Positions 1 to 8,093 are shown, numbered from the stretch's first letter. The stretch: DNA of 8,316 bases from an uncultured Dehalococcoidia bacterium (GCA_937864275.1 CALMIW010000008.1:1-8316); one strand, 5' to 3'. Notes: a model not told the origin generated them from the letters alone. Numbers and translations are program-made.

Positions 1-108
1 ACGACGCTTCCTGACCAGCAAGGCGACCCGCGGAAAGGTCACCCACCCGATGATCATTCCGACGGCAGACGTCGCGAATACGGCGCCAGTCATCGCGGAT
101 TCCCGCAT
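1..108 (-). CDS. Small membrane protein, N-terminal part (runs off the left edge)
   Basis: The reading frame is open from an ATG at 108 down to position 1, giving 36 residues with no stop, so the C-terminus lies outside the window. Residues about 8-25 (Gly, Ala, Val, Phe, Met, Ile, Trp) form one hydrophobic segment. The stretch from R27 on is basic and ends in Arg-Lys-Arg-Arg, which suggests a membrane anchor with its C-terminal side in the cytoplasm. The start is well supported: GGAGG lies at 120-116, 7 nt before the ATG and directly after the uvrB stop codon (TAAGGAGG). A second in-frame ATG at 93 has no such site. The gene begins 12 nt after uvrB and is very likely translated from the same transcript. 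I do not recognise the family, and the fragment is too short to give a function. Confidence 0.6.
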   Translation of the reverse strand, partial: MRESAMTGAVFATSAVGMIIGWVTFPRVALLVRKRR

Positions 109-120
109 CGCTCCGCCTCC

Positions 121-2238
<2,118 letters not shown>

Positions 2239-2245
2239 AGGAATG

Positions 2246-2251
2246 AGTGTA
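2246..2251 (-). promoter_or_regulatory. -10 box TACACT of uvrB, leaderless-type
   Basis: On the minus strand TACACT ends 7 nt before the uvrB ATG. That places the expected transcription start at or next to the A of the start codon. No purine-rich Shine-Dalgarno sequence lies between the box and the ATG (the interval is CATTCCT). I find no good -35 hexamer at 16-19 nt. The box sits in the 58-nt gap after the AGE gene, so uvrB could be transcribed independently of the genes upstream. A TCGAAC half-site resembling half of a Gram-positive LexA box lies upstream at 2279-2274, but its partner half is missing. Confidence 0.5.
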
Positions 2252-2280
2252 GCGGATGCCGGGGAGCGATTTGGTTCGAT

Positions 2281-2302
2281 TCCTGACAGGGGAGTGTCAG
2301 GA
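2281..2302. repeat. 8-bp perfect inverted repeat over the AGE stop codon
   Basis: The arms TCCTGACA (2281-2288) and TGTCAGGA (2295-2302) are perfectly complementary around a 6-nt centre, GGGGAG. The repeat includes the AGE stop codon (TGA at 2299-2297 on the minus strand) and ends about 30 nt before the uvrB -10 box. Read as RNA it would be an 8-bp hairpin, but no T-run follows it on the minus strand. It is therefore either a weak or factor-assisted terminator of the AGE transcript, an operator upstream of uvrB, or chance. Confidence 0.5.
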
Positions 2303-3631
2303 GCCGCCGGCCACGGCGTCCACTGTGTCCGTGCCGCGCAGCGCCGCGATGCTCGCCAGGAGCGCGCCCGTCTCGTGAGACGCATCCTTCCAATCACGGC
2401 CCTTCTGGAACGCCCAACCCTGTCGCGGCATCCAGGTGCGCACCCACGGCCGCCAGTCGTCCCGGTGTCTTGAAAAGATGCCGCCGTGGCGGTCGTCGAC
2501 GAAGTTGGCGACGAAGAACTTCCAGTAGGCCCTGAGCATGCGCCAGTAGATGCCCGGCTCGGCTTCGCGCACCGCGTAGAGCGAGAGGCCACGCAGGCCC
2601 TCCAGCTGGACCCACCAAAGGCGCGCGTTCGCCCGGACATCTTCGCCTTCCACCGAGTGCGGCAGTCCGGCAGGGCCGGAGTAACGGAATCCGCCGTCGC
2701 GCCGGCGGGCGATCCGGAGGGTGTGGCGCAACACCGTCTCGGCCCGCTCCTCCATCTCCGGAAGTTCGGGTAGCACCCGCGCGCCCGTGAGGAACCGGTG
2801 CGTGGCTTCGAAGCCGTATCCGTACCACTCGGGCCCAGGCTGGGGCGTCCAGTCGTCGTGGAAGGCATAGTGCACTTCGCCCGCGCGGGTTACGGCCCGC
2901 TCCAGGTAGATCCGGCCCGCTTCGACGAGCAGTTCGCGGGCACGCGCCGAGTCCGAGTTGGCGGTGAAGTCCAGCAGCGCTTCGAACCAGTCGCCGTGGA
3001 CGTTCACGTCTTTGAGCCCCACATCGTGACCGAGCGGGTCTTCCCGGGGCATGCCCGCCGGGATTTCGCCCCGCTGGCGGATGACGTCGCCCCGGCGGGT
3101 GAGCCAGCTGTGGAAGCCGCCGTGCTCCTTGTCGGGGGCGTACCGGTCGAACCATGCGAGGCCGTCCTCGGCATGTTCCATCGCCCATCGCTCACCGGTG
3201 GCCTGGTAGACCAGCGCCGCTGTCTGCACGGCGTAGGCGCCGGAGTGGGCGTGCTTGGTCGCCCCGGCGAGCGGCCGGCCATCACCCGCGACCATCCAGT
3301 ACCAGCCACCATGCTGCTGATCCCACATCCGCTCCCGCAGAAAGCGCAGCCCGTGCAGCGCGTACTCCTGCCAGCGCCCTTCTGCCGGGTAGGCAAGCGC
3401 CAGTTTCGCGGCGACGCGCGCCTGGCGGGCCTGGAACTCGAGCATGCGGTCGTTCGTCCCGGTTCGCCGCCAGCGGTAGTCGAAGGTGCTGTGAAAGCCC
3501 CCGAGTTCCTCATCGACGCAGCGCGGGAACCAGGCATCCATCACGTGGCGGCGAAGGACTGCCTCCATCTCGGCGGCAAGACCTTCGCGCTCGAAACCAG
3601 GTGCTCCGGATGGGTGGGGCGGCGACGACAT
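2297..3631 (-). CDS. N-acylglucosamine 2-epimerase (AGE) family sugar epimerase/isomerase
   Basis: The family comprises cytoplasmic (alpha/alpha)6-barrel enzymes that epimerise or isomerise sugars at C2: N-acylglucosamine, cellobiose, or mannose and sulfoquinovose to ketose. The 444-residue protein shows the expected order. An Arg-bearing helix (R69, R72) is followed by NVH (210-212, the NTH-type His), the G-x-G-x-E helix (271-275), the WW-x-Q-x-E signature (W339, W340, Q342, E344) and a final His region with H419. Repeated Gly-Gly-(Phe/Trp/Ile) turns at 44-46, 108-110, 171-173, 313-315 and 383-385 fit the helical repeats. Compared with the family pattern G-H-D-I-E, this protein reads G-Y-G-F-E, so Tyr272 stands where one of the two general acid/base histidines is normally found. 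The substrate cannot be predicted. The ATG at 3631 is preferred because homology begins soon after it, it does not overlap PPK2, and a TATAGT -10 box sits just upstream. The stop lies inside an inverted repeat, 58 nt before uvrB. Confidence 0.88.
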   Translation of the reverse strand: MSSPPHPSGAPGFEREGLAAEMEAVLRRHVMDAWFPRCVDEELGGFHSTFDYRWRRTGTNDRMLEFQARQARVAAKLALAYPAEGRWQEYALHGLRFLRERMWDQQHGGWYWMVAGDGRPLAGATKHAHSGAYAVQTAALVYQATGERWAMEHAEDGLAWFDRYAPDKEHGGFHSWLTRRGDVIRQRGEIPAGMPREDPLGHDVGLKDVNVHGDWFEALLDFTANSDSARARELLVEAGRIYLERAVTRAGEVHYAFHDDWTPQPGPEWYGYGFEATHRFLTGARVLPELPEMEERAETVLRHTLRIARRRDGGFRYSGPAGLPHSVEGEDVRANARLWWVQLEGLRGLSLYAVREAEPGIYWRMLRAYWKFFVANFVDDRHGGIFSRHRDDWRPWVRTWMPRQGWAFQKGRDWKDASHETGALLASIAALRGTDTVDAVAGGS

Positions 3632-3637
3632 GCGGAG

Positions 3638-3643
3638 ACTATA
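3638..3643 (-). promoter_or_regulatory. -10 box TATAGT of the AGE gene, leaderless-type
   Basis: TATAGT on the minus strand is followed by exactly 6 nt (CTCCGC) and then the AGE ATG, so transcription should start at the start codon. No Shine-Dalgarno sequence is present. The box lies in the 26-nt gap after the PPK2 stop. The expected -35 position falls in the last codons of PPK2 and shows only weak similarity to consensus. Confidence 0.5.
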
Positions 3644-3657
3644 CGTGGACAGGCGCG

Positions 3658-4473
3658 CTACTCGACCTTCACGCCGATGATCGACGGGTCGGCCGGCGGG
3701 TAGCGCAGGTCGAGCGACTCCAGTTTCTCGATGAGCGCCCGCGCGACGAGGACGTCCCGGTACCACTTCTTGTTCGCCGGGATGACGTGCCAGGGCGCTT
3801 CCTTCGTGTTGCAGCGGGTGATCGCGTCGTTGTACGCCTCGACATACTTGTCCCAGAGCTTCCGGTCTCCCAGGTCGCCCATGCGGAACTTCCACTGCTT
3901 CTTCGGATTGTCGACACGCTCCTGGAGGCGCTCGCGCTGCTCATCCTTCGAGATGAGGAGAAAGAACTTCATGACGACCGTGCCGTTTCGCACGAGATAG
4001 TCTTCCCACTCGTTGATGTCGTCGTAGCGCTTCTCCCAGACGCTCTTGGGGACAATGTCTTTCACGCGTTCCACCAGCACCGACTCGTAGTGCGAGCGGT
4101 TGAAGATCTTGATGTGTCCCTTCTCCGGGGTGGCCTTGCGGTAGCGCCAGAGGTAGTCGTGCGCCAGTTCCTCGGGCGTCGGCACCTTGAAGCTAACCAC
4201 CTGGCAGCCGATGGGGCCGACTTCCTGGAAGACGCTATTGATTGTGCTGTCCTTGCCCGCGGTATCGATGGCCTGGAGGACGAAGAGGACCGCGAACCGC
4301 TCATCGGCGTAGAGGAGGTCCTGCAATTCGTTCAGGCGGATGCGCAGGCGGGCGATTTCCTCGATCGCCTCGTCCTTCGACATACCCGGGGTGTCGCCGG
4401 CATCGTAGTCGCGTATGTCGACCTTCTTGCCCGGCTCCGGTTCGATCCCACGTCCGTTCTTGCCATTGCTCAT
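3658..4473 (-). CDS. ppk2: Polyphosphate kinase 2 family protein (polyphosphate:nucleotide phosphotransferase)
   Basis: PPK2 enzymes move phosphate between inorganic polyphosphate and nucleotides in the cytoplasm, mostly in the direction of AMP, ADP or GDP phosphorylation. The 271-residue protein is a single-domain PPK2 of normal length. Its Walker A loop is AIDTAGKDST (68-77), with K74 as the phosphate-binding Lys. The Asp after GK (D75) is the form typical of class III and related PPK2s; the more usual leading Gly is Ala68. Further matches are PIGCQV (87-92), FKVPTPEELAHDYLWR (95-110), the Walker B-like FNRSHYE (124-130), and the lid-region basic stretch NPKKQWKFR (189-197). The C-terminal APWHVIPANKKWYRD (226-240) is highly characteristic. 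The first 30 residues are polar and poorly conserved. Whether AMP or ADP is the preferred acceptor cannot be told from sequence alone. The start at 4473 has no Shine-Dalgarno but has a TAGACT box 6 nt upstream. It follows the PPOX gene by 28 nt. Confidence 0.93.
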   Translation of the reverse strand: MSNGKNGRGIEPEPGKKVDIRDYDAGDTPGMSKDEAIEEIARLRIRLNELQDLLYADERFAVLFVLQAIDTAGKDSTINSVFQEVGPIGCQVVSFKVPTPEELAHDYLWRYRKATPEKGHIKIFNRSHYESVLVERVKDIVPKSVWEKRYDDINEWEDYLVRNGTVVMKFFLLISKDEQRERLQERVDNPKKQWKFRMGDLGDRKLWDKYVEAYNDAITRCNTKEAPWHVIPANKKWYRDVLVARALIEKLESLDLRYPPADPSIIGVKVE

Positions 4474-4479
4474 GGAGGC

Positions 4480-4485
4480 AGTCTA
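4480..4485 (-). promoter_or_regulatory. -10 box TAGACT of ppk2, leaderless-type
   Basis: TAGACT on the minus strand is followed by 6 nt (GCCTCC, which matches the anti-Shine-Dalgarno strand rather than a binding site) and then the PPK2 ATG. The spacing equals that before the AGE gene. No convincing -35 hexamer is seen in the upstream PPOX tail. Confidence 0.5.
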
Positions 4486-4495
4486 CCCCTCGCAG

Positions 4496-4506
4496 CCTGA
4501 CTCAGG
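4496..4506. repeat. CCTGA-N-TCAGG palindrome over the PPOX stop codon
   Basis: This 11-bp odd palindrome covers the TGA stop (4504-4502, minus) of the PPOX gene and lies just upstream of the ppk2 -10 box. Its arms are the same CCTGA/TCAGG core found in the inverted repeat at the AGE stop. It is short, and part of it is the stop codon itself, so chance is possible. Confidence 0.3.
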
Positions 4507-5104
4507 ACTGGCGAGCGGCACGGCGTTTCTTCTGTTCTTCCGGCAGGGCGTCCTCGAAATGCCTCTTCCAGTCCGGGTCCGGCGTTTCGCAGCCATCCCT
4601 GGGCACGTACTCCGAACGTTCGACCAGTTCCATGTGGTGGACGTAGCGCGGGCAGTTCGGGAAGACCTCCTCGGCACGGACCCGGACAACGAACTGGGCT
4701 TCAGGCCAGTCACTCTTGAGGGGGTCATCGAAGTCGATGCTCGCTGTGCCGTTCAAACGCATCCGCCACTGTGTCTGCCAGTCGATGAACAGAATGCCGA
4801 CCTTCCCGGTCTCGCGGATGTTCCCGGTCGTCATGTACTGGCCGTTGCCGTCGTAGTTCGGGAAGGCGATGGTGTTCTCGTCGATGACTCTCACGAACCC
4901 CGGCTCGCCGCCCTTGTACGAACAATCGAGGCTTCCATCGGCGCCCTGGGTGGCGATGAAGAACATGTCCATCTGGCTGATGAAATGCCGGTCGCTTTCC
5001 GAGATGAAGTCGTGGACCGTGGCCGAAGTAATCGCATCAGCGAGGCGGCGCGTGTCGAAGCGGTCCTGGATTTCGCGGGAGCCTGTGCCGTGTTGGAAGG
5101 TCAT
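4502..5104 (-). CDS. PPOX-superfamily split-barrel flavin-binding protein (COG3576-like)
   Basis: The protein has the split beta-barrel fold of pyridoxamine 5'-phosphate oxidase and is predicted to bind FMN or a related flavin in the cytoplasm. The physiological substrate is unknown for this group. In the 200-residue protein the diagnostic stretch is DCSYKGGEPGFVRVID (60-75), then FPNYDGNGQY (81-90), NIRETGKVGILFID (95-108), RLNGTASI (116-123) and the late motif FPNCPRYVHHM (148-158). The pattern D-x-S-x-(K/R)-G-G-x-P-G-F-V-R is characteristic of this family. The C-terminus is charged and basic (KKRR, 192-195). The ATG at 5104 is chosen because AAGGAG lies 7 nt upstream; the frame is open back to 5791, but that part overlaps the divergent PPOX gene. 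It is the first gene of the leftward block. A true PdxH role is unlikely, because the sequence lacks the close PdxH pattern and no vitamin B6 genes are nearby. Confidence 0.85.
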   Translation of the reverse strand: MTFQHGTGSREIQDRFDTRRLADAITSATVHDFISESDRHFISQMDMFFIATQGADGSLDCSYKGGEPGFVRVIDENTIAFPNYDGNGQYMTTGNIRETGKVGILFIDWQTQWRMRLNGTASIDFDDPLKSDWPEAQFVVRVRAEEVFPNCPRYVHHMELVERSEYVPRDGCETPDPDWKRHFEDALPEEQKKRRAARQS

Positions 5105-5179
5105 GCTGGTACTCCTTGCCGCATTTCGCTGGAGCGGCTCTACTGTGGGGACGAATTCTAGACACCCGGAGCAAGCCCC
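5105..5179. promoter_or_regulatory. Shared divergent promoter region between two PPOX genes
   Basis: This 75-nt gap must serve both directions. Leftward, TAGAAT (5160-5155) is a good -10 box and AAGGAG (5117-5112) is the ribosome binding site of the minus-strand PPOX gene. Rightward, TTGCCG (5116-5121) and TCTACT (5139-5144, 17-nt spacing) or TACTGT (5141-5146) could be -35 and -10 boxes, and GGAG (5168-5171) lies 8 nt before the plus-strand ATG. The two -10 boxes are within about 10 nt of each other, so the two promoters probably interfere or are co-regulated. Confidence 0.5.
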
Positions 5180-5644
5180 ATGCCCAGCCGCCGCGGCGCC
5201 ATTTCCCTTACCGATGCCGAGCAGGAGCAGTTCCTCAACGACGGCTGGACCTTGCAGGTCGCCTCGAACGGCCACAAGGGTTTCCCTCACCTCGTCGCGA
5301 TGTGGTACGTCGTCATCGACGGGAAGATCCACTTCACGACGTTCGCCAAGAGTCAGAAGATCCTGAACCTGCGCCGGGACCCGAAGATCACCTGCATGCT
5401 CGAGGCCGGGAAGGGTTACGCCGAGCTGAAGGGCCTCGTGATCGAGGGTGAAGCCGAGCTCATCGAAGACACCCCGTTCACCGCGAAAGTGATGGGCCTC
5501 GTCGGGGCGAAGTACAACGGAATCCCGGTGCCCACGGAGACCCCGGAAGCCGCCCTCAAGGTGGCCAGCAAGCGCGTCATCGTGAAGGTGAACCCGGTCG
5601 ACGTGTACAGCTGGGACCATTCCAAACTCGGCGGCCGCTACTAG
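5180..5644 (+). CDS. PPOX-class probable F420- or FMN-dependent enzyme (Rv1155-like)
   Basis: This is a compact split-barrel protein of 154 residues in the family that includes mycobacterial Rv1155, which binds coenzyme F420. Members are predicted to reduce or oxidise small molecules with F420 or FMN, and their real substrates are mostly unknown. Family marks are the N-terminal helix LTDAEQEQFL (10-19) and the first strand with HLVAMWYVVIDGKIHFTT (37-54). Next come the cofactor phosphate-contacting segment AKSQKILNLRRDPKITCMLE (56-75), KGLVIEGEAELIED (84-97) and the closing SWDHSKLGGRY (144-154), which is highly typical of this subgroup. GGAG lies 8 nt before the ATG. The gene is divergent from another PPOX-superfamily gene and convergent with the thioesterase gene, with a 19-nt gap between stops. 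F420 versus FMN use cannot be settled by eye. Confidence 0.87.
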   Translation: MPSRRGAISLTDAEQEQFLNDGWTLQVASNGHKGFPHLVAMWYVVIDGKIHFTTFAKSQKILNLRRDPKITCMLEAGKGYAELKGLVIEGEAELIEDTPFTAKVMGLVGAKYNGIPVPTETPEAALKVASKRVIVKVNPVDVYSWDHSKLGGRY

Positions 5645-5663
5645 CTCGAACCGCCGCCACCGC

Positions 5664-6248
5664 TCACGGCGCCTTCCTCGTTGGAGCGGATGCCTTGACC
5701 ACCAGCGCCGCCTCCGCCGTGGCGTGGACGGTGTTCCCGAGGGTCGCGCGTGCCGAGACGCGGCGGGCAATACCGTCGACGGCCTCGACACGCGCGTCGA
5801 AAGTGAGTTGCTGCTGGAGCGGGACGGGCTTCAGGAAGCGTACGCGAAGCTCGCTGGTGTAGACCGTGCCCGTTCCCGGCCAATCCAGCAGCCCCACGAG
5901 GTAGTCGAACGCCTGGGCGATGGAGCCGCCGTGGGCGACTCCGCGGTGGCCCTCCTGGTCGGCGCCGAACGTGACGATTGCGGTGACTGCGTCGCCGGCG
6001 ACCACGGGCGGACTTGCGAAGCCCGGTGGAGCCAGGATCCCGCGCACGGCCATCAGGCCCCGGTTGCCAATGCCCCAGAGCACGCTCTCCGGCGGCGCGG
6101 AGTCCAGCTGATCGGCGTAGCCCTCGACGATCCCGGCCCACGCGGCCAGGTCCTCGGCGGTCGCATTGCGAGAGACGAAGACCTCCGTGACGCGGGCGAG
6201 CGCCGCGCGCAGGCGTTCGCGTTGGGCGGGATGAAGATCGTGGCCCAT
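5664..6248 (-). CDS. Hotdog-fold thioesterase, PaaI/4HBT family
   Basis: This is a probable cytoplasmic acyl-CoA thioesterase that hydrolyses the thioester bond of a CoA-linked acyl or aryl group. The 194-residue protein has an N-terminal helical part (1-55) and one hotdog domain (about 60-185). The key segment is GHRGVAHGGSIAQAFDYLVG (100-119): HGG (106-108) starts the long central helix and D115 is the likely catalytic acid. The strand YTSELRVRFLKPVPL (130-144) is the usual second signature. The ATG at 6248 has a strong ribosome binding site, GGGAGG (6260-6255), 6 nt upstream. The gene stands alone between the convergent PPOX gene and the ABC solute-binding protein gene that ends 90 nt upstream on the same strand. 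The acyl substrate is unknown; medium-chain or aromatic acyl-CoA are the options known for this family. Confidence 0.85.
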   Translation of the reverse strand: MGHDLHPAQRERLRAALARVTEVFVSRNATAEDLAAWAGIVEGYADQLDSAPPESVLWGIGNRGLMAVRGILAPPGFASPPVVAGDAVTAIVTFGADQEGHRGVAHGGSIAQAFDYLVGLLDWPGTGTVYTSELRVRFLKPVPLQQQLTFDARVEAVDGIARRVSARATLGNTVHATAEAALVVKASAPTRKAP

Positions 6249-6291
6249 GCGGCACCTCCCTCATCTCCAACATTACGCTCGCGGATGAGGG
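6249..6291 (-). promoter_or_regulatory. Thioesterase leader with an inverted repeat around the -10 box
   Basis: On the minus strand the 8-bp arms CCCTCATC (6291-6284) and GATGAGGG (6265-6258) are perfect inverted repeats with 18 nt between them. A candidate -10 box TAATGT (6275-6270) lies in the spacer. The downstream arm overlaps the first three bases of the Shine-Dalgarno GGGAGG (6260-6255). As DNA this could be an operator for a dimeric regulator. As RNA, a transcript starting upstream of the repeat could fold over the ribosome binding site, but one starting from this -10 box would lack the first arm. The operator reading is therefore more consistent. Confidence 0.4.
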
Positions 6292-6319
6292 GATCGCCAG
6301 CAGGATCGCACAGGCGCGA

Positions 6320-6348
6320 CGGCCGGAGCGGAGTCGAGCTACCGGCCG
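6320..6348 (-). terminator. Possible hairpin at the end of the solute-binding protein gene
   Basis: Arms CGGCCGG (6320-6326) and CCGGCCG (6342-6348) pair over 7 bp with a 15-nt loop that contains the TAG stop (6341-6339). There is no T-run after it on the minus strand, so it does not look like a classical intrinsic terminator. The arms are nearly self-complementary, as GC-rich sequence often is. Confidence 0.25.
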
Positions 6349-8093
6349 CGGAAGGTCGCGTCGGACTGGTCGATCCAGCAATCGGCGAACCGGTGCTGGT
6401 AGCCGTCGGCCGTATCGAGCGGGAAGCCCTTCACGTACGGCCAGGCGAGCGAGACAACACGCTCAGAGACGAGGTTCACGCCGGCGTTAATCGCGAGCAG
6501 GCGCCGCTGGATGTTGTAGCCAATCTCCCGGCGAGCGTTCTTGTCCAACTCCACGCGCTGCGCGTCGATCATTGTGGTCAGTTCGGTGTCCCGGAGCGGG
6601 AAGCTGTTCTTCGTGCCGTTCGCATGGAAGTAGGGGTACACCCAGTCGTCGAGGTCGATCCAGCCGCTGTCCGGGGCCGCCGCCCATGGGGCTTCGCCCG
6701 TGAGAAGCAGGCGCGAGAGTTCGGCCAGGGGCAGGGGAACCACGCGAACCTGTTCGAGGCCCAGGTTCATCGCGAGTTGTTCCTTAATGGTGGCGCCGAA
6801 CTCCAGGGCGGACTCAGTCTCCTCGAGGACAAAGAGCGGGAGGTCGTCCTTCACCGTCTTTTCCGATTTGAACGCATTGAGGAGGGCCATCGCTTCACGG
6901 ATGTCTTCGGCGCGGCCACCGACGCCCGGCCGGTAGCCCGCCACGGTCGTCAGTTCGCTCTCGGGCAGCGCCCAGTCGGTCATCGGCCAGCTGATCCAGG
7001 GGTTCACCCCACCAGAACCGCCGAAGAACTTGTCGATCATCGCCCGCCGATCGAGCGCGATCGTGACCGCGGACCGGAAGCGCGGGTCGTTGTAGGGGTC
7101 GTTCACGAGCGAGAAGCGCATCCCGAAGAACTGCGAGTGGCCCATCGTGGTCTCGGTGAGTTGCGGGCTCGCCTTTTTCAACTTCTCGGCCAGCACGCGA
7201 CCGACCATCGCGGCGTCGATCTCGCGCGTCCGCAGTTTGCCTTCGACCTCGGCCGTCGAAGTCGGCTGGACCAGCGAGATGCCATCCAGGTTCGGGCGGG
7301 CATCGCCGCCGTGCCAGTTCGGGTTGCGCCGGACACTGGCGTGCCTGCCATCGACCCACTCGACCCATTGGAACGGGCCGCTGCCAATCTGCGTGGCGTC
7401 GGTGATGTTGTTGCGATCGCCGGCGGCTTCGGGCGCGACGACGAAGCTGTGGACGTCGGCGAACAGGTGGTGCATGGCCGCCATCGGCGACTTCAGCCTC
7501 ACGGTAATGGTTCGTTCGTCCGAGGCCTCAACGGATTCGACCACGGACCACTGCGCCTTGCGCACGAACGACTGATCGTCGGTCAGTTGCCGTTCGATCG
7601 AGTACTTCACGTCGGCGGCGGTGACGGCGCGCCCGTTCAATGGCGCGATTTCGTGCCAGCGGGCATTCGGGTTCAGCCGGAAGACCATCGTCTGTGCGTC
7701 GGGCATCTCGGGCATCGCCGCTGCCAGGTCCGGCACGATGGTCCCCTTGGCCTGGTCCTGGTAAGCGAGCAACCGGCTATAGATGAGCGCCTGGTGGCCG
7801 TAGAACGGCCCCGCGTGGGTCTTGTGGGGATCGAACGACTGGTCGCGGACGACAAAGCCGGTGTAGCGGAGGGTCTCTCCGCGCTTCCCGTCCTGCTGGC
7901 GCGCAGTCGGGCTGGCGCCAGGAGTCTCGTCCTCAATCTGCGTGGGAACCTGAGAGGGCGGGGTCCCGTCGCCGTCGCTGCAGCGAAGCGCTGCCATGCC
8001 TGCCGCGCTTGCCGTGGCGCCCATGGCGCCAAGCATCCAGCGGCGGGAAACGCGCCTCTCCCCAAGCCGTTCCCTCTTCATCCGAGAGTCCAT
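6339..8093 (-). CDS. ABC transporter substrate-binding protein, family 5 (peptide/nickel type), Tat-exported
   Basis: This is an extracytoplasmic binding component of a DppA/OppA/NikA-type ABC importer (584 residues, normal for the family). The N-terminus is a twin-arginine signal: RRVSRRWMLG (13-22) with R17-R18, a hydrophobic Ala/Gly/Met stretch to about 36, then Cys38. Cys38 could be lipidated, but the preceding Leu-Arg does not fit a proper lipobox. A Pro/Thr/Ser/Glu linker (41-70) leads into the mature domain. Family 5 marks include PDLAAAMPE (121-129), FRLNPNARWHE (138-148), TAADVKYSIER (158-168), the signature IGSGPFQWVEW (236-246) and VRRNPNWHGG (254-263). FRSAVTIALDRRAMID (339-354) also fits. 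No permease or ATPase gene lies in the window, so the ligand is open. Start choice is uncertain: the ATG at 8093 gives the longest protein, but an ATG at 8081 (MKRERLG) leaves the Tat signal intact. TAGTAT (8098-8093), a candidate -10 box overlapping the first ATG, would favour 8081. Neither start has a good ribosome binding site. Confidence 0.88.
   Translation of the reverse strand: MDSRMKRERLGERRVSRRWMLGAMGATASAAGMAALRCSDGDGTPPSQVPTQIEDETPGASPTARQQDGKRGETLRYTGFVVRDQSFDPHKTHAGPFYGHQALIYSRLLAYQDQAKGTIVPDLAAAMPEMPDAQTMVFRLNPNARWHEIAPLNGRAVTAADVKYSIERQLTDDQSFVRKAQWSVVESVEASDERTITVRLKSPMAAMHHLFADVHSFVVAPEAAGDRNNITDATQIGSGPFQWVEWVDGRHASVRRNPNWHGGDARPNLDGISLVQPTSTAEVEGKLRTREIDAAMVGRVLAEKLKKASPQLTETTMGHSQFFGMRFSLVNDPYNDPRFRSAVTIALDRRAMIDKFFGGSGGVNPWISWPMTDWALPESELTTVAGYRPGVGGRAEDIREAMALLNAFKSEKTVKDDLPLFVLEETESALEFGATIKEQLAMNLGLEQVRVVPLPLAELSRLLLTGEAPWAAAPDSGWIDLDDWVYPYFHANGTKNSFPLRDTELTTMIDAQRVELDKNARREIGYNIQRRLLAINAGVNLVSERVVSLAWPYVKGFPLDTADGYQHRFADCWIDQSDATFRGR

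Noticed and set aside
2274..2279. TCGAAC (minus strand) upstream of uvrB as a LexA box
   Set aside because: Only one half-site is present; the expected GTTCGA after 4 nt is replaced by an unrelated sequence, so a Gram-positive type LexA box is not supported.
2239..2868. Upstream extension of the uvrB frame (210 more codons)
   Set aside because: UvrB homology begins just after the ATG at 2238. The extension overlaps the AGE gene out of frame and is Arg/Ser/Ala-rich filler.
3154..4500. 448-codon plus-strand frame opposite the AGE and ppk2 genes
   Set aside because: It is a mirror frame of two clear genes, with no domain and no ribosome binding site that stands out.
5629..5656. CGGCGG...CCGCCG hairpin between the convergent PPOX and thioesterase genes as a two-way terminator
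   Set aside because: It has a 6-bp stem and a 16-nt loop, no T-run on either side, and lies partly inside coding sequence; it is likely a by-product of GC richness.
5105..5791. Upstream extension of the COG3576-like PPOX frame
   Set aside because: It overlaps the divergent PPOX gene in antisense. The ATG at 5104 has a good ribosome binding site and the domain starts there.
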